This document shows positions 1 through 8,079 of a DNA stretch of 64,000 bases, piece by piece. Position numbers and translations under genes: made by a program. Origin of the DNA: Massilia sp. WG5 (lineage in GTDB: Bacteria > Pseudomonadota > Gammaproteobacteria > Burkholderiales > Burkholderiaceae_D); assembly GCF_001412595.2 (NCBI RefSeq), contig NZ_CP012640.2:4030001-4094000 (forward strand), in the 5' to 3' direction. The notes below the pieces were generated by a model, which searched no databases, was not told where the DNA came from, and was given only the letters and a program-made list of their open reading frames with translations. The stretch's first letter is position 1. Every line of letters starts with the position of its first letter.

Positions 1-453
1 GCCGCAGCGCCCGCGAATATCGTTCTGGCCATCGGACAGCACGGTCTCGCCTTCGGCCAGCCTCACCTTGTGCGCGGTCCAGTACACCTGCTCGCCCTTG
101 CGGTACGAGACGTAGACGGCGCGCGCCCTGTCGACGGTGCGCAGGCTCGCCTTCTCCACCGCGAAACCGGCGTAATGCGCGGCCACCACCTTGTCGGCCA
201 TGACGGCGCGCGCCAGTTCGGCGCGGCTGCTCACGCCGCCGGGCACGATCGAATACGGGTACACGCGCCGCGGCGCCGCCGGAGCTGCCTGGTCGGCAAC
301 GCGCAGCACTTCCGGCACTGCCGGTACCGGCGCGACCGGCGCCGTGGATGGCTTATCCTTGTGCGGCGCTTCGGCGTGCAGCAGGAAAGCCGCGCAGGCG
401 CTCGCGGCGACCACGGCAGTGACGGCAACGCGCTGTTGCAGGGATCGACGCAT
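1..453 (-). CDS. Secreted protein of unknown function, C-terminus cut by window edge
   Basis: The reverse strand is open from an ATG at 451-453 to the window edge, giving about 150 residues of an incomplete protein. The N-terminus has Arg residues followed by an Ala/Val-rich hydrophobic stretch (residues 8-25), which looks like a signal peptide or a single membrane anchor. A Pro/Ala-rich linker follows, then a segment with YSIVPGGV, DKVVAAHYAGF, a VSYRKGE-VYWT pattern and, at the edge, IRGRCG. I associate this pattern with small exported proteins of unknown function found in many proteobacteria, but I cannot give a family name. It is divergent from tag. A 6-bp dyad sits just upstream of its start (477-492). 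Coding status is supported by the signal peptide and by the contrast with the shadow frames on the other strand. Confidence 0.6.
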   Translation of the reverse strand, partial: MRRSLQQRVAVTAVVAASACAAFLLHAEAPHKDKPSTAPVAPVPAVPEVLRVADQAAPAAPRRVYPYSIVPGGVSSRAELARAVMADKVVAAHYAGFAVEKASLRTVDRARAVYVSYRKGEQVYWTAHKVRLAEGETVLSDGQNDIRGRCG

Positions 454-476
454 GTTGAAGGTCTGGGCTTGAGGAA

Positions 477-492
477 GTAGGAAAGATCCTAC
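477..492. promoter_or_regulatory. Short perfect dyad upstream of the truncated secreted-protein gene
   Basis: GTAGGA and TCCTAC are perfect inverted 6-mers separated by AAGA. They lie 24 bases upstream of the reverse-strand start at 453, in an AT-rich divergent region (454-624). It could be an operator or a transcript-end hairpin; nothing identifies a regulator. Confidence 0.25.
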
Positions 493-589
493 ATATTATA
501 TCGCCGCAGTTGGCAAAAATATATCTTCCCAGGAAATCTTTGTTTCAATGTAGACATTTTGCTACACCCCGGACGACGCCGGCATGCCA

Positions 590-618
590 TTCATCTGGAG
601 GACGGCGAGGTTTATACT
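590..618 (+). promoter_or_regulatory. Putative promoter of tag, possibly leaderless
   Basis: TTCATC (590-595) and TATACT (613-618) are separated by 17 bases. The -10 box ends 6 bases before the chosen ATG at 625, so transcription could begin at or near the start codon. The nearest purine-rich stretch (607-610) lies too far upstream, and inside the promoter, to be a normal ribosome binding site. Confidence 0.35.
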
Positions 619-624
619 GTCATC

Positions 625-1185
625 ATGAACCCCACCCGCTGCACCTGGGCCAATATGGCCAACCCGCGCTACATCGCCTATCACGACCATGAGTGGGGCG
701 TGCCCTGCCATGACGAGACCACGCTGTTCGAGATGCTGAACCTCGAGGGAGCGCAGGCCGGGCTGTCGTGGGAAACGATCCTGAACAAGCGCGACAACTA
801 CCGCATCGCCTTCGACGGCTGGGATGCGGAAAAGATCGCGCGCTATGACGACGCCAAGGTGGCCGAGCTGCTGGCCAACCCCGGCATCGTGCGCAACCGC
901 CTGAAGGTCGCGGCCGCCATCAACAATGCCAGGGCTTACCTGGCCCTGCGCGAGCAGGGCTCGAGCCTCGACCGCTACCTGTGGTCCTTCGTCGACCGCA
1001 AGCCGATCGTCAACGACTGGCCGGACGGCGCCCGCCCGGCGCGCACCGAGCTGTCGGACCGCATCTCGAAAGACCTCGGCAAGCGCGGCTTCAAGTTCGT
1101 CGGCTCGACCATCGTGTATGCCTACATGCAGGGGATCGGCATGGTGAACGACCACGACCGCGGCTGCATCTGCCGCCAGGACTGA
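625..1185 (+). CDS. tag: DNA-3-methyladenine glycosylase I
   Basis: This protein removes 3-methyladenine from alkylated DNA in base-excision repair and acts in the cytoplasm. At 186 residues it matches the length of E. coli Tag (187). The family zinc-site residues are visible: Cys6 and His20 near the N-terminus (RCTW and AYHDHEWG) and the C-terminal HDRGC motif. The catalytic-region motif GLSWETIL is also present. The open frame extends upstream to 559, but homology begins at MNPTRC, so the ATG at 625 is chosen. No good Shine-Dalgarno sequence precedes it, and a -10-like TATACT lies almost directly upstream, so the mRNA may be leaderless. mnmC follows after 2 bases, probably in the same operon. 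Confidence 0.95.
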   Translation: MNPTRCTWANMANPRYIAYHDHEWGVPCHDETTLFEMLNLEGAQAGLSWETILNKRDNYRIAFDGWDAEKIARYDDAKVAELLANPGIVRNRLKVAAAINNARAYLALREQGSSLDRYLWSFVDRKPIVNDWPDGARPARTELSDRISKDLGKRGFKFVGSTIVYAYMQGIGMVNDHDRGCICRQD

Positions 1186-1187
1186 CC

Positions 1188-2867
1188 ATGGACTATCGTG
1201 ACGCATGGCGCAGCCAGGCGCGCTATACCGTCTTCGACGCCGGCTATGGCGACGGCGCTGCCTGCAGGGTGCTGGCCGATGTCTGGCGCACCGACCCGCA
1301 CCGCTCGCCGCACCTGCACATGATTGCGCGCTGCGAGCACCTGATGCCGGGTTTCCATCGGATGCCGCAGGCCGAGCCCGGCGTGACCCTGGATCTGATC
1401 AAGGCGCCCATCGAGGATGCGCTGGGCCAGTTGTCGGCGCGCGTCGACCTGTTCCGCCTGCACGGCCTGGAACATGCCGGCGCCGGCTTTGCGCGCGTGC
1501 TGGCGCGCGTGGCCGCGCCCAAGGCCAGGCTGCTGGGCGAGGGCCTGACGGCGGAGCAGGTGGCGGCGCTGGAAGCCCAGGGTTTCGTGTTCGAGCCGGT
1601 CGCGGAAGGCGGGAAGCAGAATGCGCGCTTCGCCAGCCGCAAGCCGCAAAAGCCCTTGCCGCCCTTGCCGGAGCGGCGCGCCATCGTGCTCGGCGCCGGC
1701 ATCGCCGGTTCGGCCGCCTGCGAGCGCCTGTGCGCGCGCGGCTGGGACGTGACCCTGGTCGAGCGCCACGAGTGCCCCGCCATGGAGGCGTCCGGCAACC
1801 GCGCCGGCATCTTCATGCCGCTGGTCTCCAGGGACGACAACATCCCGACCCGCCTGACCCGCGCGGCCTACCTGTACGCGCTGCGCCACTGGGAACGCCT
1901 GGGCGGCATCGGCCCGGGCCGCGCGATCGAAGGCGAGGCCTGCGGCGTGCTGCAGCTCGCGCGCGACCCCGGCCACGCCGAGGTGCAGCGCGCGATCGCC
2001 GCCAGCGGCGCGCTGCCCGCCGACTTTGCCGAGTGGCTCGAGCAGCCGCAGGCCGAGGCGTTGCTGGGCCTGCCCGCGCCGGACGGCGGCTGGTTGTTCC
2101 GCCAGGGCGGCTGGGCCCGTCCCGGCAGCGTGTGCGAAGCCATGCTGGCGGCCTGCGGCGGGCGCCTGCAGCAGCGCTTCGGCGTCGGCGACGTCCATAT
2201 CGCCTGGCAGGACGGCCACTGGGAAGTCAGCGGCCAGCACGGCGAGGTGCTGGGCCGCGCCCCTGTCCTGATCCTGGCCAACGGCGCCGGTGCGATGCAG
2301 GTCCCGCACGCCGCGCCGCTGCCGCTGACCGCCATGCGCGGCCAGGTCAGCCACCTGCCGGCGGAGATGCTGCCGGCCCTGCCGGTGGTACTGTGCCGCG
2401 AAGCCTACCTGACCCCGCCCTCGCACGGCGTCGCCAGCGCCGGCGCCACCTACGACCTCGACGACAATCCCGAGCTGTCGCCCGCCAGCCACGAGGAAAA
2501 CCTGCAGCGCCTGCGCGGCCTGCTGTCCGATCCGAAGCTTGCGCAGGGCGCGCCGTTGCAGGGACGCGTGGGCTTCCGCTGCATCGCGCCGGACCGCCTG
2601 CCGCTGGTCGGCCGCCTGCCGGACTTCGCCGCCGCCGGCAGTACCGAACGCCTGCGCGACGTGCCGCGCCATCCCGGCCTGTACGCGCTGCTGGGCTATG
2701 CCTCGCGCGGGCTGATCTGGGCCGGCTGGGCCGCCGAGCTGCTGGCCGCCCAGCTCGAGGGCGAACCGCTGCCGCTGGAGTCCGCGCTGGTCGACGCGCT
2801 CGACCCGGCCCGCTTCGTGTTGCGCGCGCGCCGCACCGGCAGGGGACCACAAGCCACGGCTATTTGA
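1188..2867 (+). CDS. mnmC: FAD-dependent tRNA wobble-uridine modification enzyme MnmC, short N-terminal domain
   Basis: MnmC finishes mnm5s2U at tRNA position 34: the FAD domain oxidatively removes the carboxymethyl group, and in the full enzyme an N-terminal methyltransferase domain methylates the product. Here the protein has 559 residues against 668 in E. coli. The C-terminal part carries a dinucleotide-binding GAGIAG at about residues 169-174 and the expected DAO-like fold (GYASRGLIWAGW near the end). The first 145 or so residues keep a Rossmann-like DAGYGDG but are too short for a complete SAM methyltransferase, as in other Burkholderiales homologues. FAD oxidoreductase activity is well supported; methyltransferase activity is doubtful. 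It starts 2 bases after the tag stop codon. Confidence 0.85.
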   Translation: MDYRDAWRSQARYTVFDAGYGDGAACRVLADVWRTDPHRSPHLHMIARCEHLMPGFHRMPQAEPGVTLDLIKAPIEDALGQLSARVDLFRLHGLEHAGAGFARVLARVAAPKARLLGEGLTAEQVAALEAQGFVFEPVAEGGKQNARFASRKPQKPLPPLPERRAIVLGAGIAGSAACERLCARGWDVTLVERHECPAMEASGNRAGIFMPLVSRDDNIPTRLTRAAYLYALRHWERLGGIGPGRAIEGEACGVLQLARDPGHAEVQRAIAASGALPADFAEWLEQPQAEALLGLPAPDGGWLFRQGGWARPGSVCEAMLAACGGRLQQRFGVGDVHIAWQDGHWEVSGQHGEVLGRAPVLILANGAGAMQVPHAAPLPLTAMRGQVSHLPAEMLPALPVVLCREAYLTPPSHGVASAGATYDLDDNPELSPASHEENLQRLRGLLSDPKLAQGAPLQGRVGFRCIAPDRLPLVGRLPDFAAAGSTERLRDVPRHPGLYALLGYASRGLIWAGWAAELLAAQLEGEPLPLESALVDALDPARFVLRARRTGRGPQATAI

Positions 2868-2897
2868 TTTCCTGTAAGAAATTTTATCGACTGAAGG

Positions 2898-2903
2898 TAT
2901 AAT
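2898..2903 (+). promoter_or_regulatory. -10-like element before the kinase/REC-TPR operon
   Basis: A perfect TATAAT lies 36 bases before the kinase start in an AT-rich stretch that follows mnmC. No convincing -35 hexamer sits at 16-18 bases. A GAAAGG ribosome binding site is at about 2929-2934. Confidence 0.4.
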
Positions 2904-2939
2904 TGGCGTCCAGCAACATTTCACATATGAAAGGTTGAA

Positions 2940-3683
2940 ATGGACGACCTCCTGGCGGATGCGCCGCCCGACACGCCCAACACGCACGACCTGTTCCTGT
3001 TTCTCGCCTCGACCGCGCACGACATGAAGAACTCGATCAGCGTCCTGTCAGGGACGCTGGAGCATCTGCTCGCCGCGAATCCGTCTTCCAGCTCGCCGCA
3101 GGCCGAACCGGCCTATGCGCAGATGGCGCACATGCTGTACCAGACCAAGCGCCTGAACGACAACCTGATGCAGCTGCTGGCGCTGTACAAGCAGGTCGGC
3201 AAGCCCGAGTATCCCTTCGACGTCCAGCCGCTCGAGCTGGGCCAGCTGGTCGAGCAGGTGGTGGCGATCGGGCGTGTGCTGCTCAAGTCGCGCGGCATCA
3301 GGCTCGAACTGGACTACGACCCGCAGCTGATCTGGCACTTCGACGAAGACCTGGTCGTCGGCGTGCTCTCGCATGCGATCAACAACGCCATCCACTACAC
3401 CTGCGACACGGTGCGCCTGGCGATCCGCGAGCGCGAGGGCTGGCTCGAGCTGCGCGTCGAGGACAACGGCCCCGGTTATCCGCCGTCCCTGCTGAAGGCG
3501 GGCGCGATCGCCACGCGCGAGGTGGCGGGCGGGGTCAACTTCCTGACCAACAGCGCCGGCCTGGGCCTGTATTTTTCGAGCGAAGTCGCGAAGATGCACC
3601 GCCACCGCGGGCGCAGCGGCAGCCTGCGCCTCGAGAATGGCGGCGCATACGGCGGCGGCTGCTTCGTCCTGAAACTGCCATGA
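2940..3683 (+). CDS. Small soluble histidine kinase
   Basis: A 247-residue kinase with no membrane segment. The phosphoacceptor region is at the very N-terminus (ASTAHDMKNS, His27). The ATPase domain occupies about residues 105-247: N-box NNAIHY, G1 box VEDNGPGYPP, G2 box SAGLGLYFSSEVA. It has no input domain of its own, so it must take its signal from a partner or act on constitutive input. Its stop overlaps the start of the REC-TPR gene (ATGA), so the two are translationally coupled and are very probably cognate partners. The start is supported by GAAAGG at a suitable distance. The specific signal is unknown. Confidence 0.85.
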   Translation: MDDLLADAPPDTPNTHDLFLFLASTAHDMKNSISVLSGTLEHLLAANPSSSSPQAEPAYAQMAHMLYQTKRLNDNLMQLLALYKQVGKPEYPFDVQPLELGQLVEQVVAIGRVLLKSRGIRLELDYDPQLIWHFDEDLVVGVLSHAINNAIHYTCDTVRLAIREREGWLELRVEDNGPGYPPSLLKAGAIATREVAGGVNFLTNSAGLGLYFSSEVAKMHRHRGRSGSLRLENGGAYGGGCFVLKLP

Positions 3684-5347
3684 ACCTCGCGAATCCGGCC
3701 GCGCTTGCCGCGGCGGCCGACCAGGTCGACTGGGCCGACAAGAACTACCTGGTGGTCGACGATTTCGTCGGCATCCGCCAGCTGCTGCGCGAGAGCCTGC
3801 GCAGCCTGGGCGCGAAAAACATCGACCAGGCATCGAGCGGCGGCGAGGCGATGGGCCTGTTGTCCCGCATCCGCTACGACGTGGTCCTGTGCGACTACAA
3901 CCTCGGCGAGGGCAAGAACGGCCAGCAGGTGCTGGAAGAGGCGCGCGTGCGCAACCTGGTCAACCCGAGCACCGTGTGGCTGATGGTGTCGGCCGAGAAG
4001 AGCGTGGAATCGGTGATGGGCGCGGCCGAGCACCAGCCGGACGCCTACCTGATCAAGCCGATCACCGAAGGCGTGCTGCTGACGCGCCTGAACCGTGTCT
4101 GGCACAAGAAGCAGGTGTTCCGCATGATCGACCAGGCCTGCGCCGAAAAGGACTACCTGCGCGCGGCCAGGCTGTGCGACGCCCAGATCGAGACGCAGCG
4201 CGTGCACGAACTCGACCTGCTGCGCATGAAGGCCAGGCTGATGGAAAAGAGCGGCCAGCCGGCGCGGGCGCGCGAAGTCTACGAGCAGGTGCTGGAGCAG
4301 CGCGAATACCAGTGGGCGCGCGCCGGCCTGGCCAAGATCCGCATGGCCAACGGTGAATTCGAGCAGGCGCGCCAGATGTTCCAGGGCGTGATCGCGGAAA
4401 ACCGCTACTACATCGACGCCTACGACCAGCTCGCCAGCGCCTACCAGAACATGGGCAAGCTGGAAGAAGCCTGCGCGATCCTGGAACGCGCCGCCAAACT
4501 GTCGCCGAACTCGGTGCCGCGCCAGCGCAGCCTGGGGAATGTCGCGCTCAAGCTGGGGAATACGCAGATGGCCGAGAAGGCCTTCCGCAAGTGCATCGCG
4601 ATCGGCGAGTATTCGATCATGAAGACGCCCGACGCCTATCTCGGGCTGGCGCGCGTGTGCGGCCAGAAGAACGACCCGAAGGAAGCGCTGCAACTGCTGC
4701 TGGCGGTCCAGCGCGAGTTCGCGCAGGAGCATCCGGACATCCAGCTGCGCGCCAAGATCACCGAAGGCCTGGTCTATCACGAGAGCGGCGACTACCGGCG
4801 CGCGCGCAAGGCCGGCGACGAGCTGGAAGCGATGTTGCAGCTGAGCTCGGCGCGTCCGGACACCGTCACCTGCCTGGAGCTGGCGACCCTGCTGTTCGCG
4901 GTGGGGGTGAAGGATGCGCCGGCCGAGCTGCTGTGCTACGTGATCCGCAACAACCACGACAATCCGCTGCTGCTGGACGAGGTGCAGGCGATCTTCGAGA
5001 AGGCGCGCTTGAAGGACGAGGGCATGGCCCTGATCCGCAGCGCGAAGAAGGAAGCGGCGGACCTGATGAACCAGGGCGTGCTGCTGTGGAAGACCGGCAA
5101 GCTGGCCGAGGCGGTGGAGTGGATGCGCAATGCGAGGAAGAGCGTGCCGAACAACCAGCGCATCCTGTTCAACGCGGCCCAGATCCTGGTCTCGCACATG
5201 CAGCAGCATGGCTTCGATGCGGACATGTGGGCCGAAGCCCAGGAAGTGCTGCACCATGTCGACCACCTGCTGCCGGGCCAGCAGCGCTTCGCGCAGCTGA
5301 TGGAACAGCTGGCGCAGCTGCAGCCGCAGCCGGCGCCGGCGCCGTAG
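3680..5347 (+). CDS. Response regulator with C-terminal TPR repeats
   Basis: A 555-residue protein. The receiver domain covers about residues 20-140, with acidic residues D27 and D28, phosphoacceptor D72 (LCDYNLG), Ser in MVSAEKS and the conserved Lys in YLIKP. The rest, about residues 150-545, is helical with TPR-like repeats (for example ARAREVYEQVLEQ, DAYDQLASAYQNMGKLEEA and SVPRQRSLGNVALKLG). There is no DNA-binding or enzymatic output domain, so the output is probably protein-protein interaction gated by phosphorylation. It overlaps the upstream kinase gene by 4 bases. REC-TPR proteins of this type occur in Oxalobacteraceae and relatives; the role of this one is unknown. Confidence 0.85.
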   Translation: MNLANPAALAAAADQVDWADKNYLVVDDFVGIRQLLRESLRSLGAKNIDQASSGGEAMGLLSRIRYDVVLCDYNLGEGKNGQQVLEEARVRNLVNPSTVWLMVSAEKSVESVMGAAEHQPDAYLIKPITEGVLLTRLNRVWHKKQVFRMIDQACAEKDYLRAARLCDAQIETQRVHELDLLRMKARLMEKSGQPARAREVYEQVLEQREYQWARAGLAKIRMANGEFEQARQMFQGVIAENRYYIDAYDQLASAYQNMGKLEEACAILERAAKLSPNSVPRQRSLGNVALKLGNTQMAEKAFRKCIAIGEYSIMKTPDAYLGLARVCGQKNDPKEALQLLLAVQREFAQEHPDIQLRAKITEGLVYHESGDYRRARKAGDELEAMLQLSSARPDTVTCLELATLLFAVGVKDAPAELLCYVIRNNHDNPLLLDEVQAIFEKARLKDEGMALIRSAKKEAADLMNQGVLLWKTGKLAEAVEWMRNARKSVPNNQRILFNAAQILVSHMQQHGFDADMWAEAQEVLHHVDHLLPGQQRFAQLMEQLAQLQPQPAPAP

Positions 5348-5372
5348 GGTGGGCACCGGGTGCCCACGCTAC
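5344..5372. terminator. Bidirectional hairpin at a convergent junction
   Basis: Arms 5344-5355 and 5361-5372 pair over 12 positions with one mismatch and a 5-base loop. The hairpin spans the 3' ends of the REC-TPR gene (+) and the PhaM-like gene (-), and includes both stop codons or touches them. There is no long T tract. The GTGGGCACC...TGCCCAC core resembles intergenic hairpins repeated in related genomes. Confidence 0.55.
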
Positions 5373-6064
5373 GCTTTATCGGCCTTCGGCTTGGCGCCGC
5401 GGGCCCGGCCGTTGCCGCTCGGCGCGGCGGCCGCCGATGCGCCGGGCGCCGGTTCGGCTGCGCCGGCTGGCGCCTTGGCCTGCGCATCGCCCTGCGGCGC
5501 CTTGGCCGCGCCATCCGCCGGCGCCGGCGTCATCGCATTCGTTACTGCCTGCGTGAACTGTTCCTGAAGCATATTCCACCACGCCATTGCCGTCGACATG
5601 CCCAGGGCGGCAGCCTGGTCCTGCGACGGCGCGCCCGCGCCGGGCTGGGCCGATCCGCCACCGGCATCCGCTGCCGTGGGCGAGGGCGTGGACGGCGCCG
5701 CGGCGCCCGTCGGCGGCTGGCCGAAGAAGGCGGAAAAAGGCGTGCCCGCCATCTTCTCGGCGCTGACGCCCGACTGGCGCATCGCCTCGGCCATCGAGGC
5801 GCCCATCGACTTCAGGGTGGACAGGGTGGCGCGCTGGACTTCCATGGTCTGGATCGTCCCGCGCAGCATGGTGAGGTTCAGGTTCAGCCAGGATTCGACG
5901 GCCTTCAGGTCGGCGATCCGTTTGTCGAGGTCTTCGACCGACATCGGCGGCGCGGCCATGCCCGACATATTGGTGCCCGGAAGGTTCATCGAACCCCATA
6001 GGTTCTTGACGAAGTCCAGCGTATCGGTCATCCCGGGCATATTGGCTGCAGGTGGTTTAAGCAT
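5369..6064 (-). CDS. phaM: PhaM-like polyhydroxyalkanoate granule-associated regulatory protein
   Basis: A 231-residue protein. The N-terminal half has TDTLDFVKNLWGSM, a predicted helical VEDLDKRIADLKAVESWLNLNL segment and a second helix around the Met/Ala-rich stretch, matching PhaM, the PHA synthase activator first described in Cupriavidus. The C-terminal third is low-complexity Ala/Pro/Gly and ends in Lys/Arg-rich residues (GRARGAKPKADKA), a histone-like tail that in PhaM contacts DNA and links granules to the nucleoid. The frame extends further upstream, but the ATG at 6064 follows an AGGAG about 10 bases away and begins the conserved sequence. It converges with the REC-TPR gene. No other PHA genes are in the window. 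Confidence 0.75.
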   Translation of the reverse strand: MLKPPAANMPGMTDTLDFVKNLWGSMNLPGTNMSGMAAPPMSVEDLDKRIADLKAVESWLNLNLTMLRGTIQTMEVQRATLSTLKSMGASMAEAMRQSGVSAEKMAGTPFSAFFGQPPTGAAAPSTPSPTAADAGGGSAQPGAGAPSQDQAAALGMSTAMAWWNMLQEQFTQAVTNAMTPAPADGAAKAPQGDAQAKAPAGAAEPAPGASAAAAPSGNGRARGAKPKADKA

Positions 6065-6140
6065 GGTGGTCGTCTCCTGTTTTGGGTCCCGCCTAGCGTA
6101 GCAGATAAACAATGGGCCTCATAGACGTTACACTAGACGC

Positions 6141-7295
6141 ATGAGCCTCGCTATCGCCTCGAACCGCCACCGCAGGAAAATCGTGCTGGGGACGGTCACG
6201 GTCCTGCTGCACCTGCTGGTGCTGGACTGGTTCAGGGGCCAGCTCGGCAAGCCGCGCATGGACGCGGCGCGGCCCGAGGCGTCGCTGGCGCTGGCGGAGC
6301 TGATCCAGGTCCCTGCGCAGCAGCAGCAGCAGCCGCAGCCCGCAGCGCCGCCGCAGCCGGCGCTCGCACCGCCGCCGCCGCTGCCCCAATTGCCGACCGA
6401 GCCGGTGGCGGTGGCGGCGCCCGACGCCGGCGCGCCGCCGGCGGCCGGCCCCACCGACGGCGCGCAGTCCGCTGCGCCCGATGCCGCGCCCGGGGCCGAT
6501 GCGGCCGGGCAGGGGGGCGCCGCGCTCGCCGCTGCCGACGTACAATCGCCCCAGGCTGCTCCGCAGGCGCAGCCGGCGCCCGCAGCTGCGCCGGCCAGGA
6601 CCGCACCCGAGGCGCGCCATTACAAGCTCGATCTGCCGCCGGCGGCCGACATCCAGCTGGACGTCGCCCGCACGGATGCGAACGGCACGCAATGGAGCGG
6701 CAACGCGCTGCTGTCGTGGACGCTGACGCCGACTTCGTACAAGATCCGCGTCGAAGCCGGCATCACTGTTGTTTTCGCACACGTGAACCTGTTGACGCTG
6801 ACCAGTGAAGGCGCAATCGGCGAGGAGGGTTTCACGCCGACCCTGATGACGGAAAAGCGGCGCGGGCGCTCGATGACGGCCACCCACTTCAACCGCAAGG
6901 ACGGCAGGCTGAGTTTTTCGGCCTCGGAGGCGAACTACCCGCTGGTCTGGGGGGCGCAGGACAAGGCCAGCGTGCCGCTGCAGCTGACGGCGATCGCGCG
7001 TGGCGATCCCCGGCAACTGTCGGGAAATATCGACATTCTCGTCGGCGAAGACCGCGACGCCAGCATTTACAGCTTTACAGTGCTGGGCCAGGAGCAGATC
7101 GACACGCGACTGGGTAAGATCGCGGCATGGCACCTCGCGCGTCCGCCCAAGCCCGGTTCGTACAATGCGCGGCTGGACCTGTGGCTGGCGCCCGACTACG
7201 GCTGGGTGCCGGTCCAGATCCGCAACCTCGAAGCGAACGGGGCGGTGACGACCCAGACCGTGAACAATATCGTGATGAAGAATTCAGGAAGCTGA
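6141..7295 (+). CDS. Membrane-anchored DUF3108 protein, longer tandem paralogue
   Basis: A 384-residue protein with an N-terminal hydrophobic segment after a basic start (residues 12-32, VLGTVTVLLHLLVLDWF), then about 120 residues of Ala/Pro/Gln low complexity, a TonB-like flexible linker. The C-terminal 200 residues form a DUF3108-type domain beginning near YKLDLPPAADIQLDV and including PGSYNARLDLWLAPDYGWVPV. The domain is beta-rich and presumably periplasmic. The next gene, one base downstream, encodes a paralogue of the same domain (DLPP versus NLPP start, DLWLAPDYGW versus DIWLAPSLEW). The function of DUF3108 proteins is not established. Confidence 0.8.
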   Translation: MSLAIASNRHRRKIVLGTVTVLLHLLVLDWFRGQLGKPRMDAARPEASLALAELIQVPAQQQQQPQPAAPPQPALAPPPPLPQLPTEPVAVAAPDAGAPPAAGPTDGAQSAAPDAAPGADAAGQGGAALAAADVQSPQAAPQAQPAPAAAPARTAPEARHYKLDLPPAADIQLDVARTDANGTQWSGNALLSWTLTPTSYKIRVEAGITVVFAHVNLLTLTSEGAIGEEGFTPTLMTEKRRGRSMTATHFNRKDGRLSFSASEANYPLVWGAQDKASVPLQLTAIARGDPRQLSGNIDILVGEDRDASIYSFTVLGQEQIDTRLGKIAAWHLARPPKPGSYNARLDLWLAPDYGWVPVQIRNLEANGAVTTQTVNNIVMKNSGS

Positions 7296-7296
7296 C

Positions 7297-8058
7297 ATGA
7301 ACAAGATGTGGAAACTGGCCGGTGCAGGCGTATTGCTGGCGGCGACGATGACGGTGAACGGTGCGCCCGCGGCCGACGATCACCCGGCGCAGCTGCGCCC
7401 CTTCAACCTGCCGCCTTCGGCCGACCTGTCCTACTCGATCAGCGCCCGCCAGCGCGGCTTCACCCTGAGCGGCGACGCCACCCTGACCTGGCGCCAGGGC
7501 GACGGCAAGTACACGATCAATACCGAGTCGCGCGTGGCCCTGCTGGGCAAGCTGACGGAAAACCGCAGCCAGGGCACGATCGACAGCTTCGGCCTGGCGC
7601 CGAACGAGTACTACGACAAGCGCTTCCGCAAGGATGCGGTCACCGCGAACTTCGACCGCGAAGCCAAGACCATCAGCTTCAGCGACGGCAAGCAGGTCTA
7701 CCCGATCAAGGGCGGCGAGCAGGACCGGGTGTCGATCTCCTGGGAGCTGATCGGCATCGCGCGCGCGGCCAAGGACAAGTTCAAGGCGGGCTCGGCATGG
7801 AACTTCTTCGTGGTCGGCCCGCACGACGCCGACCCCTGGACCTTCCGCGTGATCGGCCGCGAGAAGGTGCAGGCCGGCGCCGCCATCGGCCAGGTCGACA
7901 CCGTGCACGTGCTGCGCGAACCGCCGCCGGGCTCGAAAGACCAGACCCTCGACATCTGGCTGGCGCCCTCGCTGGAGTGGTATCCGGTCAAGCTGCGCTT
8001 CGTCGATAACGACCGCGATTATGTCGAGCAGACGCTCGAAAGGATCGTGCGCAAGTAG
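7297..8058 (+). CDS. Exported DUF3108 protein, shorter tandem paralogue
   Basis: A 253-residue protein with a clear signal peptide (KMWKLAGAGVLLAATMTVNGAPA, cleavage near residue 24-26). The mature part is a DUF3108 domain: NLPPSADLSYSISARQRG, a TLTWRQGDGKYTINTES segment and DIWLAPSLEWYPVKLRF near the end. It starts one base after the stop of the longer paralogue, so the pair is one operon and probably arose by duplication, after which the upstream copy gained or kept a membrane anchor and a Pro-rich linker. Likely periplasmic; the biochemical role is unknown. Confidence 0.85.
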   Translation: MNKMWKLAGAGVLLAATMTVNGAPAADDHPAQLRPFNLPPSADLSYSISARQRGFTLSGDATLTWRQGDGKYTINTESRVALLGKLTENRSQGTIDSFGLAPNEYYDKRFRKDAVTANFDREAKTISFSDGKQVYPIKGGEQDRVSISWELIGIARAAKDKFKAGSAWNFFVVGPHDADPWTFRVIGREKVQAGAAIGQVDTVHVLREPPPGSKDQTLDIWLAPSLEWYPVKLRFVDNDRDYVEQTLERIVRK

Positions 8059-8079
8059 TTCGGCAGCTCAAGCAGAACT

